Part shown: positions 9,593 through 20,672 of the stretch, in pieces | Numbering within the stretch: position 1 is the stretch's first letter | Layout of the letters: the number at the start of each line of letters is the position of its first letter | Translations under genes and position numbers: made by a program | From: Ischnura elegans | Taxonomy: Eukaryota > Arthropoda > Insecta > Odonata > Coenagrionidae | DNA: 64,000 bases | Direction of reading: 5' to 3' | Assembly: GCF_921293095.1 (NCBI RefSeq) | Contig: NC_060253.1 | Span: 98,907,073-98,971,072, forward strand | Notes under the pieces: generated by a model | What the model saw: the letters and a program-made list of their open reading frames with translations, nothing else | What the model was told of the DNA's origin: nothing | The model's database searches: none

Positions 9593-12091
9593 TTTAGGAG
9601 AGCGATGAGTGGTGTGTCTAGAAGCAGTCTAAAATTTCCGCTTCCCACAGATCCCCTGAATCCCAATCTGTTGGGCACAGAATAAAACTTTCGTTAAATC
9701 TCCCGGAGTGGTAAAGAAAGTGAAACAACTTAAAAGCCTCAGTGAGAAAGGAGTCGTGAGCGAAGAAGCGAAATAAGTCTTAATTTATCCACAAAAGGAC
9801 TAGAAATGCAAGTAAAACTCGAGCATATTGTAAAGAAAACATAATTCCTCGGAATTTTTATAAGACTTCTCATCCGATGTCCAAGTAATAAACGACCGAC
9901 GTGGACTGTGTAGAAAGCGACAGGAGATTTTTATTTCTCTATCAGAATATGTCGTGGAATATCTCACCATGTTAGTTTTTCTTGTTCTACCGAGAGTTAA
10001 TTGCACCCAATGAGCGAGATTCCAAACACGCAGCTTCCGAATCAGCGTAATATGCTCGGCAGATGAATGGTAATCCGAGCGGCAGATTTTTCGCAAGAGA
10101 TCGGGCGCTCGTCACGAAGGAATTGCGGTCACAGCAGACTCTCTGGTAAGGAGCATTCCCGCAATGATTTACATTACTATTCCGCCTACAAGGAGAGCTC
10201 TCGCAGAGAAACAAGTTCCCCATAAGCCATGACCCCACGGCTCTGACTTTTGCACCCTTTAAAGCGCTTGTTGTCTGCGTGGTGGATTAGAGGGATTTTG
10301 CATATCGCGTAATTTGAGACGACCCCGAGCGCACGGGACTCTTTGAGAAGACGTTTCGCTGGCTGCGGCGGATTTCCGCATTTTAAATGACGCGTTTTCG
10401 CTGCGGGATTTACGAGCGCAATTATTACGCGTGGATGCTCTAAGAAAACATCCTGAGTCAATGTGTGCGTCCGTGATTAATTTTCAGTGACTTAATTTTC
10501 GTGCCAAACAAACCTCGAGGTTAGGAATTGGGTTAATATTGCAGCTAAATCATGATTGAGGCCAGAAAATTAATAGTTTAAGAAATGAATATCATTGATC
10601 AAGAATTTTATTATCAAAGTGGAAAAATAATAAAATCGTTTTATTATTGTATGTAATATTCCACATTATCTATGGAAAGTTTCCTAGATTATCTCCAAGT
10701 ACCTACTTAAGGTCAACATTTTCCTCTGGAGAAATCATAACATATTGCTGAATTCGACGTATATTTTACAACCTCGATTTATTTTCTCATAATTTCCTGG
10801 ATCTAATCTAACCTGACCATGGACATATCGGTCATGTACTCATGAAAGCATAAATTATACAAGTATATAAATAAATTAGGGAATCAGACTCGAGGTTAAA
10901 AAATTAAAATTTCCTACGATCGAAAAAATCACAAAAATTGTTCTTCTTACGGAAGGAATAGGAATAAATGAAGTAGATATTACAGTTGTATATATATTAA
11001 TGGTCACCAAATAATCACTTATTAGGGCTACGAGTAACTACCTAAGTAAAAAGAATATAATTAGCGGACGTAGGCATCCGAAATTCACTCCCACTTACAC
11101 AATTATAATTCATTATACTATGGTACACCTTCAAGGCCCCTTAAAAAATGACCCTGAAATGCTACAACAAACTTCCTGAAAATATAAAATACATAGAGAA
11201 ATTCGACCAATTTAAAAAAGTGTAATTTTTTTATTGACACAAGAGTGTCACTACGGTTTAAATGGATTCCTATGCAATTGATCCTTGTGGGTCATTATTC
11301 ATACTTGCTACACTGGGCTTTTGGTGTACAATAAGTACAATAAAGTATATTTTATCATATTCATGTACTGAAAATGTAATAATGATTTTAAGAGTTACTA
11401 GACTACTATAAATTGTCTAGATAATTTACTTGTCCTATACATGTGCTACACTTATCTTACAACCAATAAAAATTATTATTATTGTTCCGAAAATTCATAC
11501 TCACTGTCAGCAAAAGAAATAAATTTCAATGAAATACTTAGACTAAAGATACGAAAGAAATACTTTTAACTTCAGGAAGTGGAATCGATAATGAAAAATT
11601 TTAAGAATTTGATTCCCCGCGATTGATAACATTGTACTTCTGAATTCGCCAGATTCGGTCAGAGGTAGGCAAGCATCATTGGAATGACTCGTAGTACGTT
11701 AAAACACAAAGTTGGTACATAGAGGGAGTCGCGAACTTCGGCGCAGCCGGTTCTGTTTAGCATTAATGCACAGACGAAGAAGCAGCGAAAGTAGGTACTC
11801 AAAATAGTAGAAGTAACGCAGCAATTGCCACTCTGAATAAGATAAACCACGACATAGGTGCTTCAAATAATGGGAAGATAGCTAGTGTCTATTTCAAAGT
11901 CTCAAGGCCCAAGAAGTCATCTTGTCTTAAAAATGACAAGGCGGTAACAACTGGAGATTGGAATACGAACGGGTAATCGATAAAGGAGGCGATTAAGTCA
12001 AGCTTTCACTCTCTCGTATCGCTAAATAAAGGAAGGTATGCCTAAATTTAACCAAGATCTTTACACTTGTAAAACCGATCTGAACTCATAA
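9593..12091. other. non-coding stretch
   Basis: No gene was recognised. Positions 10040-10460 have more balanced base composition with CpGs and homeodomain-type TTATTACGCG and ATTTAAATGACG sites, and could be regulatory. A perfect 10-bp hairpin AATAATAAAA/TTTTATTATT lies at about 10626-10648. The remainder is AT-rich. Confidence 0.35.
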
Positions 12092-12162
12092 GCACTGCTG
12101 GTGTAGTGGTATCATGCAAGATTCCCATTCTTGTGACCCGGGTTCGATTCCCGGGCAGTGCA
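12092..12162 (+). tRNA. tRNA-Gly (anticodon CCC)
   Basis: This is a 71-nt cloverleaf. The acceptor GCACTGC (12092-12098) pairs perfectly with GCAGTGC (12155-12161), with discriminator A at 12162. The D arm carries the A box GTGTAGTGGTATC. The anticodon stem CAAGA/TCTTG (12117-12121, 12129-12133) encloses loop TTCCCAT with anticodon CCC at 12124-12126. The T arm CCGGGTTCGATTCCCGG carries the B box. No intron is present and CCA is not encoded, as is usual in eukaryotes. It decodes GGG glycine codons. Eight Ts follow at 12165-12172. All stems pair, so the gene is probably functional. A decayed inverted copy lies 1.2 kb downstream. Confidence 0.96.
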
Positions 12163-12164
12163 CA

Positions 12165-12172
12165 TTTTTTTT
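12165..12172 (+). terminator. RNA polymerase III T-run
   Basis: Eight consecutive T residues start 2 nt after the tRNA-Gly discriminator base, the expected Pol III termination signal. Confidence 0.9.
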
Positions 12173-13363
12173 ATTCCCTTCGCTTTGTAATTTGATGTGA
12201 AATTTCCGAAAACGTCTTCAGAGTACTTTAAATATTCCATTCTCTTTAGTATTCCTCGGAGTAGAGATAATTTTTTTTGAAAACGCCGAGTAGGTACTGC
12301 TCATGTGAAAATGCAAATTCACTCGGGTTTATACCGCAGGAAGAATGATTTTTTCATTATTAGCGAATAATAATGCAGGTTGATGCTTTATTTGGCTTCG
12401 TTTATACCAAATTTCATAATTTTTAATATTATCACTGTTACTCCTTCGATACATATGTAAAAATAGTGAAAGTTAGCCGCACTAATGCCTGGGGAGTAAA
12501 TAAATGAACATTATTGGGACAATGATAAAACTTAAGAATTTGCGGGAAAATAATGTATTAATGTAAAAAAAACTTATTATTAGCTCCATTTGTTATATCT
12601 TTCTCAGTATTATCCATCAAGAAGACTAATATAAAATAGTAAAATTAATCTGCTGATACTAAACAGCGAATAATGCGATCATTCTAGAATCCTTTAGCTA
12701 TTCCACGGCGTGTAAGCTGTGCGAACGATCAATAAAGAGAAGGATCATATCGTGTATGCCCAGACTGGAATTCTTGCCCGCAACCTTTGCTCCCTTCAGA
12801 GGATTCACAGCATGCAGGGGGTGTAAGAGAGAGTCACGGAGATTTTGATCCATCGGTTCAGTGACGGGAGAAGTAATCATGTTTAGACTCCGAGGTAATT
12901 ATGCTATAAATGTCACAACATAGTTTACTAAATTTTATCAAGTATCAGTAAAATTATGCACGCGGTAAATCGGAACTGCTCGCGAGTCTTCCTCCTATCA
13001 AATTATATTATTAGGTGTAGCTCAATCCAGAAACTAGGAGGAATATTAACCTGATAATGCTTCATTTGTAGCCGTAGTCCAGTCATACAAAAGGATAATT
13101 TCTGGTACAATAATTTTTAATGCATTAATAGCGACTGATCTAAAGTTAAAATTCAATTTTTTTTGCTGTTGATTCCCTAAGTAAAAACTAATTGATGGAC
13201 TAATTCCATAAAGGCTGTATGAAATTTTTAAACGAGTGCTAGCACAAACTATATACTATCAGTAAATTAACTTTTTATTTGAATCTATTACATGGCTTAT
13301 ACTAAGTTTAAGGGTGAGTTCCAAGTATTTCAAGTTATATTTTATAACAAAGAGGAAAAAAAT
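12173..13363. other. non-coding stretch between tRNA copies
   Basis: AT-rich; nothing was recognised apart from short domain-less frames. Confidence 0.4.
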
Positions 13364-13434
13364 TGTACTGCCCGGGAATCGAACCCGGGTTGCATGGATG
13401 GGAATCTTTCATGATACCACTACATCAGTAGTGT
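13364..13434 (-). pseudogene. tRNA-Gly(CCC) pseudogene
   Basis: On the minus strand this is the same 71-nt layout as the gene at 12092-12162, with the T arm and B box intact and anticodon loop TTCCCAT unchanged. The acceptor halves ACACTAC and GCAGTAC mispair at three of seven positions. The anticodon stem AAAGA/CCATG mispairs at three of five. A T-run follows on the minus strand (complement of 13354-13360). Some similarity continues just upstream of both copies, suggesting an old inverted duplication of the locus. Loss of stem pairing makes a working tRNA unlikely, although transcription from the intact boxes remains possible. Confidence 0.85.
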
Positions 13435-14487
13435 TTAAGAACTTTCACCAACGTTTGCAAGTGTAGTAATATCGATTACACTAAATTCTGACTTCTTAGA
13501 GTTTGCCCTATAAGTAAGAAGGCTTAATATGAAATTGAATAATATAAGATGACCTCACACACTTATTTTCATTTTTTATTTATGAGAAACATGCCAACTA
13601 TTTTACGTTTTCACCGTTTTTTCCTGTAAAAGAAGAACAAAATAAAACCGGCATTCCTAATGATTCCATTGCATCCAGTGATGGCAGGTCATTCGCCGTT
13701 AGACTTCCAACAACTTCACCCTGGATAGGCCACCAAACAGACGTTGCGTTCCTTCCCCCAGATAAATTAACGCGAGAAATGAAAATTTCAAAATTGAACG
13801 GAACACGAGGCGACACTTCCGTGTTCGTCGTAATGAAACGGCGGTGGTCATTACCACCGACCACACTATCTCACGCGGGGAAGTGTCTAAGGATGGGGGG
13901 GGGGGGGCGCAAATCTTCAAGAAGAGCGAACGGTACGCGAAGGTGGGAGTGCTGGATGGTGGCCGTCACGGTTCGCGATGCCGATGCGACAGGTCAGGCG
14001 GGCGGCTGCTTGGATGCGAGTCCGACTGAAGAGCAAGCAGCGCCCGCGACATACGAAAGCGGGCGCTGCGGCTCGCGAGGCTGTCGGCGACCCGGCGCGA
14101 CCCTTCGGCTGGGGGACTCATCGCTTATACGCATTCCAGCCGGGACGTGGGAGAGATCAGAGGGCGGTCTAGAGGGAGTGGTGGGGGGCGAGAGAGACGA
14201 CCAGGAGGCGATGGAAGAGAATGAACGGGATTAAACGATGAGGTATCCGAGAGAGATGAGGGGGTTGGGCAGAGTGGTTCACCGCAGAAGAGGCGTCCTC
14301 ATCGCGAAGGGATCAGTGAATTCCAAAATAATCACGTTTACACTCCGAGGAAATTGAGCGATTTATAACACTTTATAGTTCAACATATCTTTGCACGTGT
14401 TACAGATAAAAAAAGAGTATAAAAAGGGGTCGGGGGCTCTTCAAATACACATTAATATATTTTCGTTAAAGCTCTCCCGGGTCATTG
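13435..14487. other. non-coding with CpG-rich block
   Basis: Positions 13780-14250 are GC- and CpG-rich, including a G run at 13896-13907. Long overlapping frames there (151 codons at 13779-14234 +) have arginine/glycine-biased translations without domains. A TATA-like GTATAAAAAGGGG lies near 14417 (+), but no gene is attached to it. The block could be a regulatory island. Confidence 0.35.
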
Positions 14488-15040
14488 TAGATCTACATTT
14501 ACATAATACCCTTCGAGCTACCTCCAGGGTGCTTGGCAGGGGGTGACCAATCACAAACACGTCACATTCAAGAGGACCGCCACATGCTAACCGCACAGTC
14601 ATAGAAATATTACACATACTAGCAAAATATACATTTTTATACATAAAAAACTTGCTTATGGTTAGTAATTTCTATAGCAAATACATGCAAGGTTAGAACT
14701 ATGGAAAAAACATGCAATGAGTTATCCTAGCTAGTGACGCCATTAATCCTATTAATTGAGACAACGTACCTATCCTTAATGGTACGAGGGAAGAATGACA
14801 TTTTAATCTCTGCTTTGCAGTCTATCTCTTTTATTCTCTTCTAATGATCACGTCTACCACAGTGCGAAGATAACAAAGGATATGATTAGCGGCGCCTAAC
14901 AAAATGTATCCTTCTAATTTACTTAGTAAATTAAGCCTATACTTCGATATACGCTCCTGTAAAGATTCTCATCTTAACTCGTGTAGCATACTGGAAACAC
15001 TGCACTTTCTGTCGTAATAACTCATCTCAAATGTGTCGTA
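14488..15040 (-). mobile_element. LINE 3' part, group A
   Basis: It starts with the tail complement (ATCTACATTTACATAA, from 14491), then the shared end, and continues through group A 3' UTR. It then enters decayed reverse-transcriptase C-terminal coding sequence (14745-15020) that lines up with the copies at 34836 and 1305. Many substitutions are present and no frame is intact. Confidence 0.7.
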
Positions 15041-15311
15041 ACAACTCATGAGCCTTTATTAATACCCTCCACGAAAAAAAAACTATCGTAATTCCCTAAG
15101 AAAAAGTGAGCAGCAAATGCCACAAAACGTAGGGCAACAAACCGAATAAGTAGTGTGCTAGGGACTACGCAGGGCACACTCGAAAAAAACATAACCTACT
15201 GATACATTATTATTGCATTCAAGCACATCAACATCCGTATGATGCTTCGCGAGCCATCTCAAGGAGATTTGGCATGGGGTAGTCCATTACAAGCACGCAA
15301 GTGGATATGTA
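15041..15311 (-). other. spacer with LINE-tail relic
   Basis: At 15246-15300 a minus-strand relic of the LINE end is visible (CGCGAGCCATCTCAAGGAG and GGGGTAGTCCATTACAAGCA), directly before a better preserved tail. The rest was not recognised. Confidence 0.4.
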
Positions 15312-15402
15312 CACCTACATCTACATAATACCCTGCGAGCCACCTCTGGGGTGTTTGGCAGCTGGTGATCAATCACCAGCATGCAATTGGAATCCCAAAT
15401 TG
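15312..15402 (-). mobile_element. short LINE 3' tail, group B
   Basis: It holds the complement of the TAGATG tail (15312-15329) followed by GCGAGCCACCTCTGGGGTGT and the GATCAATCACC stem-loop, ending near 15402. It is 5'-truncated to about 90 bp. Confidence 0.75.
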
Positions 15403-16049
15403 ACATATTGAAATATATTGAAATCGTCTTACTGACATATTCCTGAAGCTTCCTGGCATGCACGGCCACCTGTAAACGGGGCTACGCTCTGTTGTTGGGG
15501 CTTCCAACAACAACAACTTTTAATTTATTTGCATGCCAGAATTCCACCAGATTTAGCCAGAAAGGACATTATATTTTCTATTCATCCCCACGGTGGGACG
15601 ATTCACTTCCCCGAAGCAGTGTGAGTGGAGAGAATAATCGAGATGGGCCGGAAAGGGGATGGATGTTGGTGACGTGATCTCTCGTCATCGCAACGAGTGG
15701 CCGCGTGTGTCGAGATGGCAAGAGATGGTTGGATGGGGAGGAAGGGATGAATGGGAGGGGAAGTGGATAGAACAAAAGAAGGGAGACGGGCGGTGGAAGT
15801 GGAGCTGGAGCGGAAGGGTCGATCTTCGCATTCCTTCGTCTGGAATCGACCCCACCCCCTTCTCCTCCTCATGCTCTCCTATTCCCATGCCAACTCAGTC
15901 TCCTCCTTTTTCGCTTCATTTAAGCGTAGCGATATAAGTTGGGGAAACATGGGTGCTGAGAATGGAGAACGATGTGAAATATGTCTGTATTCTCACCTAC
16001 ATACATTAAAATAGGAATATTACGTAGCTTGATGAGGTGAAAGAGTTTT
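15403..16049. other. non-coding, GC-rich patch
   Basis: Positions 15570-15900 are purine/pyrimidine-skewed with overlapping short frames on both strands, none with a domain. No gene was recognised. Confidence 0.35.
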
Positions 16050-16316
16050 CATCTACATCTACATAACACCCTGCGAGCCACCTCTAGGTTGTTTGGCAGG
16101 GGGTGATCAATCACCAGCATGCAGCATGCAATTGGACTCCCACATGCACACCACACAGCCCAAAAAGCGTCGCGTATACTAACAAATTATACTGCCATAC
16201 GCTGTTAGAAATAAAAAGAAAATTAAGAAACATTCATAAAGTTTTACATAGCTTGGTACACTACAGGTAGTACTACTAGTAGGCTACACTACAAGTCATG
16301 CAATCTACTTATGAGT
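16050..16316 (-). mobile_element. LINE 3' UTR copy, group B
   Basis: It is well preserved on the minus strand from the TAGATG tail (16051-16066) to TAGATTGCATGACTTGTAG at the other end (about 16297-16316). That is the sequence that follows the stop codon of the LINE at 24885. It therefore contains just the 3' UTR, with a small rearrangement near 16255-16290. Confidence 0.8.
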
Positions 16317-16997
16317 TCTATCGTTTTCTGACCTGGGAAACCGAATGTCCAACGATGGACGAAGCAAGAAAGAAATAGTAGAATAGCGCAGGCGGAGAGG
16401 GCTTTTTGCAAAAAGAAGAATCATATAACAGCTGAGATTACAAGCATAGGATATGGAAAACAATTCATCAGTTGTTACACTTGGAGATTGTTTCTTTATG
16501 GAGATGAGGCTTGGACGTTGACAGGTGCAAAAAAGTCAAGATTGGAAGTATTATAAATGTGGTGCAACTGAATAATGATGATTCTGATGCTGCGGCAGTG
16601 CATACATGAATATATTCAAGTGTGCAATCATTTTGCAAAAAAAAATAATTCGGGTAATGTTGTCCAAAAAATCTTATGAACACTCATTTCCATTTTTTGT
16701 GGCCCAAAAATTGTTGCCACTAAAGCATTTGTATTTATTCAAAGTCCTGAAATTGTTTTATTTCTTTATTTTTATTTTCCAGTGTAATCAACATTGAAAT
16801 AAATTTGGTGACGAGTCCATTCGAGGTGGGTGCCAACGTGTCATCGGTTCTGCTGAAAATATGATGGTGAAACTCTTAGAATAAACTCAAAATTAGAATT
16901 AATACTCGATATTTGGTTCAGCTTTTACTGGTTACTTTTTTTACTCTTCGCAATAATTGTAAGTCAACCATTGATCGCCAGTAACCAGATAAATACA
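16317..16997. other. non-coding stretch
   Basis: Nothing was recognised. A short inverted pair CTGGTTAC/GTAACCAG occurs at about 16928 and 16981. Confidence 0.35.
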
Positions 16998-17230
16998 TTG
17001 CATGACTTGTAGTGTAGAAAACTAACCTATATAAAACTTAATGCATGTTTCTTAATTTTATTTTTATTTCTAACAGCATATGGTAGTATAATTTGTTAGT
17101 ATACGCGACGCTTTTTGGGCTGTGCGGTGTGCATGTGGGAGTCCAATTGCATGGTGCATGCTGATAATTGATCACCCTCTGCTAAACGCCTTAGAGGTGG
17201 CACGCAGAGGATTATGTAGATGTAGATGTA
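16998..17230 (+). mobile_element. LINE 3' UTR copy, group B
   Basis: It begins at ATTGCATGACTTGTAGTG, just past the position matching the LINE stop codon, and continues to a GATGTAGATGTA tail ending at 17230. It contains the shared stem-loop near 17165-17175 with substitutions. It lies head-to-head with the copy at 16050-16316. Confidence 0.8.
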
Positions 17231-20200
17231 ACCAATTCGTGCCTTGGAGGCCGTCTTTGTAGACTCCGCGGAGCACATCGCAAAAAGGTGCCCGGACGCC
17301 GTTCCAATGTCAATGAATTTTACTGTCGGTATTCACATCTAGTCCAAATAGATTTCCCCAATCAATGGCATTATATCTAGCTGCTTAAAAAAATTTCAAT
17401 GCCACTGAGCAACAGTTGTTTACTCACTCAGTTTATAAATCCAAAGAAATATCTAAAATAGTGGTAAAGATAATGACTACTGAGTTTTAACTCGGGTAGG
17501 AATGATGGAATATCGGTGAAACGTTACGAAGCTGATAATTTTCATTCCAAGGTTTTTTTCAAAGATAAGACGACCCATTGCTCTTCGATCGATCAACGAT
17601 TTCTTTTGATCGATCTTGTTCCTTTTTTTCGCCGCATGATACTAATTTAAAACTTACGCTCTCTACTTAAAATTTGCAGGGAATGCAAAATAGACCATTT
17701 TCTGCATTTTCCGGAATCTCAGCTCTAAAAATTTACATGTATTTTCTTACACGTGAATGTATTATGCTTGAAGCACAGGCTAATTTTGAAAAAGACAAGT
17801 GCATGATACGTTGACAAAAATTACAAGCTAATGGCCTACATTTTAGCCATGTGATTCGTATCGTCAGAAGACAAACAAGATTGCTAGAAGGGAATGTATG
17901 GGTCCTCTTTAACCATCATTTACAACATTCTCGTGTTTTCAATACCTTATCCTCTTATCCTTATATATTAATAATTTTATCATATAATCTCCGAAAAAAT
18001 TATATAAAATATTTCTCATTGCTTAAATTATATCGGAAACTTTATATGAATTCAGAAGAGCAAAAAAATGCAACTTTTTAAAATTTAAGATAGGTCACTA
18101 TGATATCTGGCTGTCCTGCGGTATACGAACTTGAATGAGCGATTCCAGAAGTAGAACTTGGTCCAGCAGTTGGTAATTTATAAGGATTTCAGGATTGCTA
18201 GGTCAGTGGCTGCTTGCACTGACTTGGGAGAGAGAGGTATATCGGGTTATCTCCCGCGTTGTTTTCTCATATTAGACGACATGTTAAAAAACCCTTACCA
18301 CAACCAAAACAGTCTACTGTTTTCCTTCTAGCCTGGGAGGTAGTTGAAAATTATTATGCATTCGCAACAAATAATCTACTCTGGGGTATTGACGCGGGAT
18401 GAAATTTAAGTTGCATGCACACTCCATCGACATTTATGCATCGTAAATGTAATCCTAATAAGATGTATACTTACGCATTCACCGTTAATAATTTTATCAA
18501 ACACCGTTGTAAAGAAACCAACCTGCTCTAGGAAAACTATTATGGGATATTAAGTACGATCGTAATCCATACGTCTTACATTCGATTCCCGGACGGTGGG
18601 ATTAGTATCCCTAAAGATGCAATGACTTAAATGCGAACCTACTGCAAATTGCCATCAACCCCGAGGCATCTAGTTATGAATTCAATTACAATATGGTATC
18701 ATAGTCATTAAGATGCGAAATATGCAAATATGTTAGTGATAAGCTATCACGGGGGACTACACTTTTACTTAACTTTTTTTGTATTTGTTGCTTTAAAACT
18801 TGTAAAATATTATTTGGAAACTCCCATATGTTTTATTCATATTAATGCACTGCGTATGCTACTAAAAAAGTATGCATCGCGTAGTTGTTTTCCATATGTT
18901 AGTGTAAGGCTCTATTAAAATCCGTTCGCGTAAAACTTACTACGGACTAAAAGTCAAAACAAGTTCATAAAAATTTTCGACTTTAATTCTTTTTCGAAAA
19001 TTGATAGATGAAATTAAATCTGAGTCATCTCCATTTATGATATGGAGTAAACCTTGATAGCACTTATTTTTGGAATGCGAAATGTTACAGCAATTTCATT
19101 ATATGAAATGACATGATTAAAGGTATTTTTCCGTCTGTACTACCTCAAACACAAAAAAAAACCTTCATACCAGCGATAACGAGGCTCGAATGAATAGTTG
19201 AATGGCCGACTATAAAGCAAGATTCACAAGTTCAGATTCCACATCCGCAGGAAACGTTATGTAACGATATGACGACTTCAGTTGACGGGAAATTTATTTC
19301 TAAAATGACGGAAAAACCTAAGTCAACTGAAAACGAGGGATATAACTGCAACTATTTTGTTTCCCTCCGACGATTCGCAGCTATTCATAAAGGAGATTAA
19401 TAGAACCTAGGTAACAAGATCGCGCGAGTAACTCCAAGGAGTTTACTTATAAGTTATAGGAATAACAGTATTCAGGAATAAAAAACTTCCTCCACCTTAT
19501 GAGCCTGGGTTATGATGACAGCTTCATCAGTTGGACGAAACTGTAATGGACACATCCATTTATCTTCACACATGCGGGTGCATTGAACTTTCCGTAGAGC
19601 AAACATAATCTGTTTTATGACTTTAGTCTTAATGAACGACGTCAAATGATGAAGGAATTTACTTAATTCATTTGTTTTATGAACTCTCCCCGCCAACCTC
19701 GAAAAACGCCATATTGTGAAAACGACCGTAGAGGGAATTTTTAGAGGGAAATAAACTCAGGTGCATTATGCATGATAACTGTCACGATCATTAAACATTT
19801 TAAAGTGATAAAAAGTGTCTAGAAATTTAGTATCTCTGAATACTTAAATGTAACGCTTCTGCAGTTCAGGTTACTTGTATAATAATTTTTCTTTTAAAAT
19901 TAAAGATATTATTCAATAAGTAATCGCTGCCATTTTGTTGGATTACTTTAGCTCGATTACGGCCACCACTGGTAATCGGTTGATACAATTGCTAGAGAAA
20001 ATTATAAAAAGGATATAGGCAGTGTTATAGAATTAACACATTTGTACCGCGAATATGCGAATTATGGTTGTATGCTAGCTAGTTATGAAAAGCGGGAAAG
20101 TTATATATTTCCTTAAAAATGCATGCTCGAATTTGAGGCTGCCTAAATATTTATCATAGAACGGGAAATATATCCCATTAGTTAAAATACTTGTTTCACT

Positions 20201-20489
20201 TAAAGCGCCAATCGAAATCACAACGCGAAGAGGTGAAATATTTTTTACTTTCAAAGCACAATCGCGGGACCATGAGAGTGGTTCATGGATGAACACGAAA
20301 TACACTTTTAGCTTAAAAATAAGTATTTGAGGGAGTGTAATGTGTAAATCCCTTCATTAAATAATAGTTTTGAACGGTAAAACTTTAAAAGAATGTGTGC
20401 AGAAAAGCTAGTAAAAATTATGGTCACCTGTTTTGCGTATAGATGCCGCGGAATAACATATCTAATAATCAACGATGATAATGCGTTGT
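17231..20489. other. non-coding stretch
   Basis: AT-rich, with no gene or clear repeat. A possible tRNA-like relic (ACATTCGATTCCCGGACGG near 18577) is too incomplete to call. Frames of up to 76 codons carry no domain. Confidence 0.35.
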
Positions 20490-20552
20490 CCACCAATTTT
20501 ATTAAAATAGCTTACTACACGTATTTCGATTGTTACACAATCATCATAAGGT

Positions 20553-20608
20553 TCCCCCTGCCAAACACCTATAAGTGGGTCGCAGGGTATTGTGGAGATG
20601 TAGATGTA
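20553..20608 (+). mobile_element. very short LINE 3' tail
   Basis: It contains only CCCCCTGCCAAACACC, a diverged GTGGGTCGCAGGGTATT and a GATGTAGATGTA tail, about 56 bp. It is inserted between the arms of the palindrome at 20490-20672. Confidence 0.75.
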
Positions 20609-20614
20609 TTATAC

Positions 20615-20651
20615 CTGATGATGATTGTATAACAATCGAAATGTAGTATGC
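20615..20651 (+). ncRNA. hammerhead-like ribozyme motif, canonical core
   Basis: CTGATGA at 20615-20621 is followed by T, then stem II GATTGT-ATA-ACAATC (six perfect pairs, 20623-20637), then GAAA at 20638-20641. A short ATG-TAG-TAT segment could form stem III with one wobble pair. The residue at the cleavage position would be G, which hammerheads do not normally accept, and stem I partners are not obvious because a LINE tail sits upstream. The inverted partner at 20490-20547 has CTTATGA in place of the core. Activity is uncertain. Confidence 0.4.
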
Positions 20652-20672
20652 TATCATGATAAAATTTGTGGG

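Larger units (their letters stand above)
20490..20672. repeat. inverted repeat with hammerhead-like motifs, split by a LINE tail
   Basis: Arms at 20490-20547 and 20618-20672 are inverted with few mismatches and one 4-nt length difference. The right arm and its inner edge hold a nearly complete hammerhead-like core. Between the arms lies a short LINE 3' end (20553-20608). The arm ends read inward from CACCAATTTTATTA. The element class is inferred from likeness to the other palindromes in the window. Confidence 0.6.

Noticed and set aside
13779-14234. 151-codon frame (+)
   Set aside because: Arginine/glycine-biased translation of a CpG-rich block without any domain.
17500-17570. GGTGAAACGTTACGAAG resembling the 3' half of a hammerhead
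   Set aside because: No CTGATGA-like core or stem II upstream and no shared flanking block.
18560-18600. B-box-like TTCGATTCCCGG
   Set aside because: No matching A box or cloverleaf; at most a SINE relic.
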